The position numbers and the translations under genes were made by a program. Shown one piece after another: positions 27,493 to 35,256 of a stretch of 64,000 bases of DNA. A model generated the notes under the pieces. The model searched no databases, was not told the origin of the DNA, and saw only the letters and a list, made by a program, of their open reading frames with translations. Where the stretch lies: NCBI RefSeq assembly GCF_015694525.1, contig NZ_JADQDM010000005.1, positions 1 through 64,000 of the forward strand. The letters run 5' to 3'. Origin of the DNA: Hymenobacter ruricola (lineage in GTDB: Bacteria; Bacteroidota; Bacteroidia; Cytophagales; Hymenobacteraceae). The first letter of the stretch is position 1, and every line of letters starts with the position of its first letter.

Positions 27493-27741
27493 GTGAACTT
27501 TCCAACGACTAAACGGTGTTTTGATAGCATGAGAATCATACACCATTGGGTGTCGCTGGTCGCTACGTTTGTGATGGTCTTCTCGGGTCTGTACCTCGTC
27601 TTGGAATACACTGTCGGATTACTTCCGGTGTTTCAAAGCTGGATGGTAGGACCCGTTACCGGCCGGAGCCTCGTGTTCAGCACCCTTGTTTTGGTATTCA
27701 TCATTCGATACGTGAAAATCCGTTCGCCTTACAGCAGTTAA
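27493..27741 (+). CDS. small two-helix membrane protein
   Basis: 82 residues from a GTG start 4 bases after the preceding gene (an ATG at 27529 would give 70). It has two membrane helices (HHWVSLVATFVMVFSGLYLV and a later SLVFSTLVLVFIIRYV). The tight spacing indicates one operon with the PUA-like gene. Not recognised; it may be its membrane partner. Confidence 0.6.
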   Translation: MNFPTTKRCFDSMRIIHHWVSLVATFVMVFSGLYLVLEYTVGLLPVFQSWMVGPVTGRSLVFSTLVLVFIIRYVKIRSPYSS

Positions 27742-27765
27742 CAGGATACTACGTTTCGACCAAAG

Positions 27766-27800
27766 AAAGCCCCTCTTCACCGGTGGGGCTTTTTCTTTTT
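27766..27800 (+). terminator. terminator of the first cargo operon
   Basis: AAAGCCCC and GGGGCTTT arms around a 12-base loop, followed by TTTCTTTTT. Confidence 0.8.
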
Positions 27801-27889
27801 GACATGCTACATATATTAGTACCAAATACTAGGATTGTTAGAAGCAACTTTTTATCTTTATGCTTCTTCTAACCAAAACCATACCCGTT

Positions 27890-28015
27890 ATGCCAAAAGC
27901 ACCGGAACCCAAGAAGACCATTTACCGTGATTCGGAGAGTGGTCGAATCGTCAAAAAGGAGTATGCTGAGAAGCATCCTAAAACCACGGAGAAGGAGCGC
28001 GTACGGAAGAACTAG
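27890..28015 (+). CDS. 41-residue basic protein
   Basis: Starts MPKAPEPKKTIYRDSESG and ends KERVRKN. The pattern YRDSESGRIVKKEYAEKHPKTT resembles a family of very short proteins common in Bacteroidota and Proteobacteria whose core is YRDA.TG.FVTK.YA..HP.TT. Function unknown. It is an independent unit with a terminator on each side. Confidence 0.72.
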   Translation: MPKAPEPKKTIYRDSESGRIVKKEYAEKHPKTTEKERVRKN

Positions 28016-28029
28016 TACTCCTGTCTCGG

Positions 28030-28066
28030 CGGGCCAGGTTCCACAAGGGGCTTGGCCCGTTTTTTT
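28030..28066 (+). terminator. rho-independent terminator
   Basis: CGGGCCA and TGGCCCG arms with T7 behind, directly after the 41-residue gene. Confidence 0.85.
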
Positions 28067-28087
28067 GTGCAATATCAGTCGACTTCG

Positions 28088-29107
28088 ATGAAAGCGTCCG
28101 AACTCATTAATGCTGCAATAGATGAATTGCACGGTACAGCCGCATTATCTACAGCCTTACTTAAGGTCAAAACAATTGCTTTTTTAATCAAAAACCAGCA
28201 ATTGAAGGAATGGGTAAACTTCGAGCTTAAGGGTTACGATGATGGAAGCGAGGTCCCTTCATACAGGAAGACTTACATACCAGTATACGCTACATTACTA
28301 CATGTAAACTTTTCCTATAATGGCGCTCGTCAGAACGATGTACTGGTGCCAATGGAGTATCTCACAGAAGAAGAACGAGCAAACGTTGGCGAAAGGAATC
28401 TTTCGATGAGTATAACTGAAATCGAAGAATGGGCCCTTTCTGAACAGGGAGGGTTACATGAATTATCCAATGCGCAGCGGAGCTTTCTCAACCACAAACT
28501 GTACAGAAGCAAGAGGAGCGAGTGGATTCTTTATAAAGCCTGGCAACCTCTCTCAGCACCGTTCTTCAAGGGGGTTTTGTTTACTGTCCGTGCTACCCTG
28601 CTAGATTTATTGTTAGAACTAAGCGAATGGGACGACGTCTCTTTGCAATCCCTACAACAGAAACAACTCATCGACGACACCGTGAGCAAAGCCCTCCACT
28701 CAATTACCGTCACTGCTGGTGGCATCGTGAATGTCTCCCATGGTGATGGGTCCGTACAAGCCGCGAATACCGGTGATGCTGCGCAGTTCAATGTGGCCAG
28801 CGGTGAAGCTATTTCTCAATCCATTGCATCAGGGCAAGTTGCTTCCTTGCCCGAATTGGTCGAGCAAATCAAGCAGGCTTTTCAACAGGACCCAGCTTTT
28901 GATTCTCACCGGGAAGAGATAGACCACCAAGTTCAAAGCATTGATTTGCAGTTGCAAAAGCCTGAACCCAAAAAAAGCATCCTCAAACGGGCCTTCGACT
29001 CGCTACAGGAGCTTGCAGCGGACAGTGCCGGAGCAACGGCTGGGCATGCCGTTTTTGAGCTCCTCAAACAAGCTCCCACATTGCTAGCGACTGGTGGGCT
29101 GGGGTAG
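28088..29107 (+). CDS. AbiTii domain protein
   Basis: 339 residues from the ATG at 28088. The N-terminal ~190 match the AbiTii pattern: SELINAAIDELHGTAALSTALLK, then LKEWVNFELKGYDDG and a PSYR proline motif. A Gly/Ser-rich beta stretch and a helical C-terminal half (AFQQDPAFDSHREEIDHQV) follow. AbiTii is named after a lactococcal abortive-infection locus against phage. It lies alone with following small genes, and no toxin domain is obvious within it. Likely a phage-defence component. Confidence 0.75.
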   Translation: MKASELINAAIDELHGTAALSTALLKVKTIAFLIKNQQLKEWVNFELKGYDDGSEVPSYRKTYIPVYATLLHVNFSYNGARQNDVLVPMEYLTEEERANVGERNLSMSITEIEEWALSEQGGLHELSNAQRSFLNHKLYRSKRSEWILYKAWQPLSAPFFKGVLFTVRATLLDLLLELSEWDDVSLQSLQQKQLIDDTVSKALHSITVTAGGIVNVSHGDGSVQAANTGDAAQFNVASGEAISQSIASGQVASLPELVEQIKQAFQQDPAFDSHREEIDHQVQSIDLQLQKPEPKKSILKRAFDSLQELAADSAGATAGHAVFELLKQAPTLLATGGLG

Positions 29108-29151
29108 AGAATCAGCGTAGCGACCAAGAAACTAACTTTTTTCTAACGACG

Positions 29152-29616
29152 ATGACCTTTGAAATTCCGGGTGGACGCCACGTAAAGGCAAATTTTGACC
29201 AAGAGCTTCTCTCCATCTTGCAAGATGACGGGCTGGGCTTGCCTCCCACCTCTAATACAACAGCCTTTATGGAGCAATTTGCTCAACAGGTACTGGCCCA
29301 GACTGGCCAGCAGATGCAAACCGATTCGGTCACTCGATTTCTGTCTGATTTGCAACGATACGGCTTCCTAAAACCTATTGGCAATGTGTGGAATGCGTTC
29401 GTTATCAATGGGATTAGCTGGGGATTACGTGGCCCAACTGCCCCTCAAGGGTGGCAACATCAACTTACCTGGTCAAATGAATTACCTCTTGTCATCTCAA
29501 CTCATTTTGGAGGAGCCACTGTTCAGCGCCCTATCCGCATGATGGATTTAGCTAAGCCTGGCTATCAGGAGCAATGGTTAATGGAGCACCTGAGCCAAAT
29601 GCGCCGCATCGCTTAA
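29152..29616 (+). CDS. hypothetical protein
   Basis: 154 residues, soluble, no motif recognised. It starts 44 bases after the AbiTii gene and is followed 19 bases later by a membrane-protein gene, so the three may form one transcription unit. The sequence has a helical N-terminal half and a Trp-rich central part (SWGLRGPTAPQGWQHQLTW). Confidence 0.6.
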   Translation: MTFEIPGGRHVKANFDQELLSILQDDGLGLPPTSNTTAFMEQFAQQVLAQTGQQMQTDSVTRFLSDLQRYGFLKPIGNVWNAFVINGISWGLRGPTAPQGWQHQLTWSNELPLVISTHFGGATVQRPIRMMDLAKPGYQEQWLMEHLSQMRRIA

Positions 29617-29635
29617 TTGCATAGCTTGACTTGTG

Positions 29636-30346
29636 ATGGAAGACCCTAAAGAAGACTGGGATTGGCTAGCCTTTTTGTCGAAATGGCATGAGACTGAGTA
29701 TGACCGCCGATATACACTCGAAAACGTAGTGACGACGCCGATTACACTCCTGACTGGGGTGTTCGGCTTGTCTTACTTACTCATAACCCAATTCGATTAT
29801 AAACACAGCAGCTTATACTACTTGCTGTTTTTTCTGATACCCTTAGCGGTCGCGCTTGGCTATGCTTTTCGTTCTGCTGTTTTTGTGTATAGGTCCTACG
29901 CGGTGGTGAAAAAAGGTGTGTACAAGAACATTCCGGACGCTGCCCTTCTCCGTCGGCACATGGACAACCTGGTTGCTCATTACAAAGAGCACGACCCGGC
30001 ATCAGACGGTGTGCAAAAATTTAAGGAATATTTCGTAGAATTGCTGGCGGACCAAATCACCGTGAATGTGGTCAACAACGACGACCGCACGATTAACATT
30101 CAGAAGTCGAAGGGCCCCATAATGGGCGCACTATTGGGGTTGCTCTTGACCATGCCTGGCTTCTTGACTAACCAATTAAGAAAGCCGGACCCGACGTATC
30201 AAGTTACCATCCTCCCTAATTCAGCAAACGCCATGAGTGAGACCACATCCCCTTTGCCGCCGCCGCCACCGATGGAGCGGCAAATACTAGACCTTCCACG
30301 GCCAACCCAGCCCCTCCCCCAACCCCTGCCTAAGCCCAGCAAATGA
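29636..30346 (+). CDS. membrane protein with proline-rich tail
   Basis: 236 residues from the ATG at 29636. Two helices near residues 33-85 make a hairpin, a cytoplasmic helical domain follows (VKKGVYKNIPDAALLRRHMD), then a stretch VNVVNNDDRTINIQKSKG and a third helix (GALLGLLLTMPGFL). The last 50 residues are rich in Pro (PLPPPPPMERQILDLP). Its stop codon overlaps the next start (ATGA). Possible membrane effector of a defence module; function unknown. Confidence 0.65.
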   Translation: MEDPKEDWDWLAFLSKWHETEYDRRYTLENVVTTPITLLTGVFGLSYLLITQFDYKHSSLYYLLFFLIPLAVALGYAFRSAVFVYRSYAVVKKGVYKNIPDAALLRRHMDNLVAHYKEHDPASDGVQKFKEYFVELLADQITVNVVNNDDRTINIQKSKGPIMGALLGLLLTMPGFLTNQLRKPDPTYQVTILPNSANAMSETTSPLPPPPPMERQILDLPRPTQPLPQPLPKPSK

Positions 30347-30450
30347 GCAAACCGACCCCACCGCCCCCACCGCCTCCGCCGCAAAGGGAAATCAGAGAGC
30401 TGACGCCTCCGCCAGTTGCACCGCCACGGCCACAGATTCAACAGAAGTAA
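30343..30450 (+). CDS. 35-residue proline-rich peptide
   Basis: Starts MSKPTPPPPPPPPQREIREL in a 4-base ATGA overlap with the membrane-protein gene and ends PPRPQIQQK. Its RQ.REIREL/PPP pattern echoes the tail of the upstream protein (MERQILDLPRP), so it may be a duplicated tail or a translationally coupled partner. It is too short for any family call. Confidence 0.5.
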   Translation: MSKPTPPPPPPPPQREIRELTPPPVAPPRPQIQQK

Positions 30451-30464
30451 GCGCTTTTACGACC

Positions 30465-30496
30465 CGAAGTCCCAGCTTTATAAAGCTGGGACTTCG
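30465..30496 (+). terminator. perfect 32-bp palindrome, probable terminator
   Basis: CGAAGTCCCAGCTTTA is followed immediately by its exact complement. There is only a weak T-run after it (TAGTTTGG). Confidence 0.6.
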
Positions 30497-30533
30497 TAGT
30501 TTGGGCATAAATTCATTTCCTGACTTGATTAAC

Positions 30534-30971
30534 GTGACAGCTCCTCCTTCTCCATATTCCACCTGGGCCGCCTTTTACCGGTCATTGCAGAATACTTGGC
30601 AATTTGAGGACGGCGCTGGGGTGAACTATGACGGCACGCTCTATCCGTGGGAATTTGTTAGGAAAATGGTGCGCGAAGAGGCGGGTCAACCAGAGCCGTT
30701 TGACAAGTTCATCACCAGCAAGTCATTCTCTGTCGAAGAGGGAAACCTGGAAATCAAGTACGAAAACGACTTTGATACTGGAAACATCCGGTTGCGAATT
30801 ACGGGTTATTTCACCCCTCGCAAGTACCTGACAGGCGAAACGTGGATGACCGAGTCCTACGACAGCCAAGCCGCGACAGAAAGGCGGTTCAGAACATTCG
30901 GGCAACAGGAAGCCGAGTATATGGCTCGACACTTGCTTTCTACTTACTCGCTGGCAACGGACAACTACTAG
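30534..30971 (+). CDS. hypothetical protein
   Basis: 145 residues from a GTG (the open frame begins with TTG at 30501, just outside the palindrome). It is a soluble acidic protein with aromatic residues (SPYSTWAAFYRSLQNTWQFE). No family recognised. It has a terminator behind it. Confidence 0.6.
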   Translation: MTAPPSPYSTWAAFYRSLQNTWQFEDGAGVNYDGTLYPWEFVRKMVREEAGQPEPFDKFITSKSFSVEEGNLEIKYENDFDTGNIRLRITGYFTPRKYLTGETWMTESYDSQAATERRFRTFGQQEAEYMARHLLSTYSLATDNY

Positions 30972-31007
30972 CCTAAAGCCGGCTCTCTTGACCAAACAAA
31001 ACCCACT

Positions 31008-31034
31008 GCTCCCACCAACCGGTGGGAGCTTTTT
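31008..31034 (+). terminator. rho-independent terminator
   Basis: GCTCCCACC, loop AACC, GGTGGGAGC, then TTTTT. Confidence 0.88.
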
Positions 31035-31444
31035 GATTTCAACCGATGTCGGTCCCCACCGACAGTTAACGATGCCGGTGGTGGGGGGTGGCACACTGCT
31101 TGTTGCCGGTCGGCGACACCTGCACACACATTTTTTGGCTTTTCAGGCTATTGAGAGCCACGATAACGGTCAATCGAGCTATTGGCAGCACAGTCACCGT
31201 TTCATACACTCAATTCGCCGGAGCCAAATAGGGCTTTTTTTGGCCCATACGGCACGCTAAACTTGATGGCGTACCCCCCTACGTGAACTAAAAAAGAAAT
31301 TTGGTTGTGTGTGGGGCACACACACCTACCTACGAACGGCACCTTGCCCTACTGTTTCGACCATTCGGTCAACGAACGTTGAATCTACGGCCGATTTATC
31401 CGTTGAATTAAATTTGAATTCAATATCTTTGTAACGTACGATAC
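31035..31444. other. no supported gene; non-coding transposon DNA
   Basis: About 410 bases between two terminators facing each other. I see no frame with gene-like composition. It contains several short GT/AC-rich stretches (GTGTGTGGGGCACACACAC at about 31304-31322). Confidence 0.6.
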
Positions 31445-31477
31445 AAAAAGAGGCCGAACCCCAGGGGGCCGGCCTCG
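31445..31477 (-). terminator. terminator of the 47-residue peptide gene
   Basis: Minus strand: GAGGCCGG..CCCC..GGGG..CGGCCTC followed by TTTTTG, 10 bases after the stop codon at 31487. Confidence 0.8.
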
Positions 31478-31486
31478 ATTTGAGTC

Positions 31487-31630
31487 TTACAGCTGACGTA
31501 GAACTGCCGTTGATAAAACGCCAGTTGCTGCCGCTGCAAGGATGATGAGCCATTTGACTAGCTCATCAGATAGTTGAAGGTCCAGCCGTAGTCGGGCCTT
31601 CGGTTTTGATTTCGCAGGTTCCTCTTTCAT
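31487..31630 (-). CDS. 47-residue single-pass membrane peptide
   Basis: Starts MKEEPAKSKPKARLRLDL: a basic head, then a helix (LVKWLIILAAAATGVLSTAVL) and ends RQL. AGAGGAA lies just inside the start. Its own terminator supports a real gene. Size and layout resemble toxin peptides of type I systems or small membrane regulators, but no partner RNA is shown. Below usual annotation length limits. Confidence 0.55.
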   Translation of the reverse strand: MKEEPAKSKPKARLRLDLQLSDELVKWLIILAAAATGVLSTAVLRQL

Positions 31631-31993
31631 TAGACGGAAGATGTGGTGCGAAAAACACCCGCCTTCTTGAAGCCCTAGCGTTGTGCCGACGCCGGGGCTT
31701 CACCTTTTTACAGGTAACGCTTTGGCGGGGTGACAAACCCTGCGATGGGGTAAAGGTAGGCAGCTTTTTGGCCAATACCGCAAGACCAAAAAGAAGCCTG
31801 CTTCCAGTTTGACAGCGGGCATTTACAATTAACGCTATCTAATTCAGCGCTTTAATTCAACCTGTACATATGTACAGGTAGTAGTTTCGGTGGTAGTTTA
31901 AAGCACGAAATGTGGATAACTTTTTCGTTATTTATCACCAGTGATAAATAACTTCCCACTCCTTTATTGCTTTGACGCCTCTTCGGTCATTTT
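31631..31993. promoter_or_regulatory. intergenic region with palindromes and a DnaA-box-like site
   Basis: Contains a stem GAAGCCC/GGGCTTC with nested GCGT/ACGC (31669-31701), an 18-base perfect palindrome CCTGTACATATGTACAGG (31861-31878), TGTGGATAA (31911-31919, the complement of the DnaA consensus), and a 12-base-arm palindrome GTTATTTATCAC-CA-GTGATAAATAAC (31927-31952). The last two lie 40-80 bases upstream of the 31994 gene and may be operators. Confidence 0.55.
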
Positions 31994-32242
31994 ATGACTC
32001 TCTACAAGTTCAACCTACTCCCTTACGACCGGCAACTGGTGGCCGTGTTCGATGCAGGTCACAAAGTGGCGACCCGTTGGGAGGAAGAGGACTGGGTGAA
32101 CCTCTACTGGCTTCCCGGGGGGATATTCGTGGAGCTGTACTACGACACCCACCTCAAGGAGATTACCCAGTTGAAAAGCTTCACCAGTTCGGACCCACTG
32201 GGGGACTACGCGGCGTATGTCCAGCTTCCGGAAGAGTTGTAA
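31994..32242 (+). CDS. hypothetical protein
   Basis: 82 residues beginning MTLYKFNLLPYDRQLVAVFD; acidic and rich in Trp/Tyr (RWEEEDWVNLYWLPGGIFVE). Start is ATG. It lies alone downstream of the palindromic region, with no family recognised. Codon use agrees with coding. Confidence 0.65.
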   Translation: MTLYKFNLLPYDRQLVAVFDAGHKVATRWEEEDWVNLYWLPGGIFVELYYDTHLKEITQLKSFTSSDPLGDYAAYVQLPEEL

Positions 32243-32312
32243 GAGCCTGTCGATAAATTCTAGGCTACTGTGGAAATACCATTCACGGATGGAAGTAGCT
32301 GGCAACTGAAAG

Positions 32313-32343
32313 TTGTATCCGCGCGTTAGAATGAATACATTTG
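32313..32343 (+). promoter_or_regulatory. promoter of the TIGR04255-like operon
   Basis: TTG (32313-32315), 20 bases, TACATTTG (32336-32343). The start would be near 32350, leaving a leader of about 165 bases. The leader contains ATACCA-T-run-TGGTAT (32401-32419), a hairpin that could act on translation or transcription. Confidence 0.7.
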
Positions 32344-32517
32344 TACCATTGCTAGTTTCGTTTGCATTAAATTAGAATTTCATCATTTTTCCTCCTAGTA
32401 ATACCAGTTTTTTTGGTATTTTCTATGATACTTAGTAAAGCACTGATTTAGTAAGTTCCTGAACGCACTAAAACCACACCATAACTCAGCATACCCAGCA
32501 ATCATACTTGTCGAAGA

Positions 32518-33309
32518 ATGTTCGGATTCCCGGTTCAACAAAAGGACGAAAATTTCAAATTTGTGCGCAACTTCCTAAGGACTGTTGTCTTTCAGGTCAA
32601 GTTTCCCACAATTGAGAATTTCGCTGCAAGGCAGTCAGAGATACAAGATGCGGTTAAGTCGACGTTTTTTGTTGCGGCAACAGATGAGCAAACCTTCCAG
32701 ATAACGCTTGATTCGGGCACACCTGTGATAACGCCAGCTGAGGGGGTACCAGGAACAATGGAATTTCATGATACTTCTCGCCAAAAGATTTTTAATGTTT
32801 CAAATGACACTTTGTCGTTGACTATCTCTGGAGCTGCTTATACCAATTTTAGACAAGTACAGAATGACCTCAACGCGTCGATATACGCAGTTACTGAATT
32901 ACTTCAAATCAAAACCTTTTCGCGTGTAGCAATACGCAAAATCAATCTCGTATCAGCTCGTTCAAAAGTCGTTTCGCCTAAGGCAAAGGAAATGATTAAA
33001 GGAGTTTTTAATAATGACCTCCTTACGTCAGTATTTAATATGCCTGCTGCGGAGCACCTTTTGACATCAATAACAAACTCTCGTTTTGTCGAGGGTGACA
33101 ACACGCTTAACATAGTATATGGCTTATTACCTAAACAGGATTTTGAGCCTGATTCTAGCCACCTGCTTTTGGATATAGACCTTTTCAATAGCTCGACTCA
33201 TTCCTCCATCGAAGAAATAAAATCTAATTTCAATTTAATAAACGATGCTATCTATAATATTTTCATTTGGTCACTGCAACCGTCTTTAATATCTATACTC
33301 TCTGCGTGA
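32518..33309 (+). CDS. TIGR04255-like protein
   Basis: 263 residues. The N-terminal part (LRTVVFQVKFPTIENFA) and the central stretch LQIKTFSRVAIRKINLVSAR fit the TIGR04255 family, which are sporadic, uncharacterised proteins often found on mobile DNA. Acidic, soluble, AT-rich codon use unlike host genes. First gene of a three-gene operon (gaps 39 and 7 bases). A defence or toxin-antitoxin role is inference from the setting. Confidence 0.6.
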   Translation: MFGFPVQQKDENFKFVRNFLRTVVFQVKFPTIENFAARQSEIQDAVKSTFFVAATDEQTFQITLDSGTPVITPAEGVPGTMEFHDTSRQKIFNVSNDTLSLTISGAAYTNFRQVQNDLNASIYAVTELLQIKTFSRVAIRKINLVSARSKVVSPKAKEMIKGVFNNDLLTSVFNMPAAEHLLTSITNSRFVEGDNTLNIVYGLLPKQDFEPDSSHLLLDIDLFNSSTHSSIEEIKSNFNLINDAIYNIFIWSLQPSLISILSA

Positions 33310-33348
33310 ATATAATTTACCTTTTGTTCTACCATAAAAGAAAAAGCC

Positions 33349-34140
33349 ATGCAGACTTGTTCAACCGAAACGTTTTCCTTTGCAGCAACTCAACCAGAAT
33401 TGGAACAGGACATTCACAAAAGATGGCATGATTTTGCTGTTACGACTGGTTCTACTACCCCTTACATCAAACAAAAACGTGGCACCTTGTTGCAACACGG
33501 TACACTTATTTTGTGTCTGGCTTTACCACCAGTATGTGCTTCAACAGAGTACAATACTTTTGTTACTCCCCAAGGCTATGCAACGATAAGCCAAGTGGCT
33601 CAAATCACTGAATGGGCAGCGGCGGCTACCAGCCCTACGCTGCCGAAATCGCCATTCAACGACTTGAATAATGAGGCAAATCCTACGTCCACTTCGCTTG
33701 ACGAAGGATACAGTTATCTGGGCAACGAATTTGTCTTCCTGAATTCTATGACTTCATGGGGGGACAAAGTAGCTGCACACGGGACTATAGATGAGTCTGT
33801 AGTTAATTCATCTGAATCAGAATCGCTCACTTACAAAGACCTCAGCGCTATTTTCAACGAAACTGCCATGGCTCCCTTGGGCATTAGAGATATATGTTTC
33901 AAAGCAGCTTCGGCTTTTGATGCTTTTGGCATTGAAGGAGTGAAAACCTATTTCACTGCTGATGACAGTATTCTATTTGAGTTATTTCACAAAGACTCCT
34001 ATTTTTCGCTGGAAGTATTCGACGATGGAGACATTGTCTACTTGAGCAGACAAGGTGACTCTAATGCCTTAGCCTACGACATTAGCCCGGAAGATATTTA
34101 CGGGAAAATTCGTTCTATACACGACGCTACTGCCGCATAA
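33349..34140 (+). CDS. hypothetical protein, operon partner
   Basis: 263 residues starting MQTCSTETFSFAATQPELEQ. No signal peptide or membrane helix is convincing. A central Asn/Ser/Thr-rich linker (SPFNDLNNEANPTSTSLDEG) joins a helical first half to an acidic second half (ILFELFHKDSYFSLEVFDDG). Not recognised. It starts 39 bases after the TIGR04255-like gene and ends 7 bases before the next. Confidence 0.6.
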   Translation: MQTCSTETFSFAATQPELEQDIHKRWHDFAVTTGSTTPYIKQKRGTLLQHGTLILCLALPPVCASTEYNTFVTPQGYATISQVAQITEWAAAATSPTLPKSPFNDLNNEANPTSTSLDEGYSYLGNEFVFLNSMTSWGDKVAAHGTIDESVVNSSESESLTYKDLSAIFNETAMAPLGIRDICFKAASAFDAFGIEGVKTYFTADDSILFELFHKDSYFSLEVFDDGDIVYLSRQGDSNALAYDISPEDIYGKIRSIHDATAA

Positions 34141-34147
34141 CGAACGA

Positions 34148-34639
34148 ATGTGTAGTAATGAAACGGTGCCAGAGCATCTCCATAGGGACGGCAGGCCAGT
34201 TATTGACTATTTTTCGCCAGACGAGATAATGTACCGACGGTTTGAAAAAGAGCCGTTAGCTTCACCTGATGGAAAAACAGTCAGCGCAAGTGCTTTCCCA
34301 TTGCGTGATGATTCTTATAATCGGGGCCTGTTCTGCCGCCACCACGAGGATGTGCTATACGACGAAACAAAAGAGAATAACACGCATTATTTTGCTAAAT
34401 GGGGTGTAGCAGAATTTGCGCACGCTGATTTTACGGCTATCTATGAACTGGATGAGCCCAAAGACTTGCGCCAATTTCATGTAACTATTGCTCACGTGCC
34501 AAATGAGTGCATGTATCCTCATTCCCAGATGGTAGTCACGTTGGAAGGCGTAGAGGCTGCGGTGCCCAAATCGATTAGAACTAAAATCAGGGAGAGGCTT
34601 TTGCGAATCTGTAGGATTGTCAAGCATGTAGACCCTTAA
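34148..34639 (+). CDS. hypothetical protein, operon partner
   Basis: 163 residues. A conserved-looking pattern: IDYFSPDEIMYRRF, then SASAFPLRDDSYNRGLFCRH, then HVTIAHVPNECMYPHSQM. Several His, Cys and Arg residues could form an active or metal site. It ends in a basic helix (KIRERLLRICRIVKHV). Not assigned to a family. Last of the three-gene operon, closed by the terminator at 34656-34702. Confidence 0.6.
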   Translation: MCSNETVPEHLHRDGRPVIDYFSPDEIMYRRFEKEPLASPDGKTVSASAFPLRDDSYNRGLFCRHHEDVLYDETKENNTHYFAKWGVAEFAHADFTAIYELDEPKDLRQFHVTIAHVPNECMYPHSQMVVTLEGVEAAVPKSIRTKIRERLLRICRIVKHVDP

Positions 34640-34655
34640 GGGGGCATGTGGCACT

Positions 34656-34702
34656 AAATGTATAACCCCCAGCCTTTTGAGAGGGCTGGGGGTTATACAT
34701 TT
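34656..34702. terminator. strong bidirectional terminator
   Basis: A perfect 19-base stem (AAATGTATAACCCCCAGCC and its complement) with a 9-base loop between convergent genes. Confidence 0.85.
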
Positions 34703-34719
34703 ATAATGAACACTCAGAG

Positions 34720-35199
34720 CTACTTTGGTACCATTGTGATGGTCTCCTTCGTCTGGGCACCGTTGTCGTTCCAGTTGAAGACAATCTTCAACTCGTTAGC
34801 CGATACTGTGAAGGGGTCCAAGTAGTCCTCCCGGGTTCTGCTGTTGTTCATCAAGAAAGGCATGCCGGTCATAAAGAGGTAGTCCTGCCGGGCATCATAC
34901 CGCCAGGTACCGAAGTACCTTGTTTGGGGACTTGTTGGGCTGCACTTCACAGCACCATCGTCGTACCGCCACGTCCCGTTGGTGTCAAAATGGTAGTAGT
35001 CATCTGTACCGCACGTCATCACGGAATACACATCAGTCGTTTGGCCACGCACGTCCAGCGTGTAAGCGGTGATGCGCCAATCGTGCGCGGTGAGCAATGC
35101 AGGCTTATCAACCACAGGGGGCGTTGGGTCAGCAGATTTCTTTGAGCAGTCGGCCAGCAACAGGCTTCCACTCAGTAACAGTAACGCGAAGGGTTTCAT
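34720..35199 (-). CDS. predicted lipoprotein with lipocalin-like domain
   Basis: 159 residues. Signal peptide with a lipobox-like LLADC (Cys 19). The rest has the lipocalin-like Bacteroidota pattern: HDWRITAYTLD, then YYHFDTNGTWRYDDG, FGTWRYDARQDYLFMTG, and an ending with beta strands. Usually such proteins are uncharacterised surface or periplasmic lipoproteins. It reads opposite to the HTH gene across a 113-base shared gap. Confidence 0.7.
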   Translation of the reverse strand: MKPFALLLLSGSLLLADCSKKSADPTPPVVDKPALLTAHDWRITAYTLDVRGQTTDVYSVMTCGTDDYYHFDTNGTWRYDDGAVKCSPTSPQTRYFGTWRYDARQDYLFMTGMPFLMNNSRTREDYLDPFTVSANELKIVFNWNDNGAQTKETITMVPK

Positions 35200-35256
35200 A
35201 AAAAGAGAAAAGGTGAAGAGGAAAAATCGTATTCAAAAGTAGTCAAAACTGTTTTT

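Noticed and set aside
31326-31553. 75-codon minus-strand frame
   Set aside because: Overlaps the terminator and is in another frame from the 47-residue gene that has better start and terminator evidence.
31606-31812. 68-codon plus-strand frame
   Set aside because: Runs through a stable hairpin and overlaps the start of the peptide gene; no gene-like composition.
31861-31952. Replication origin
   Set aside because: Only one DnaA-like box, no iterons and no initiator gene nearby.
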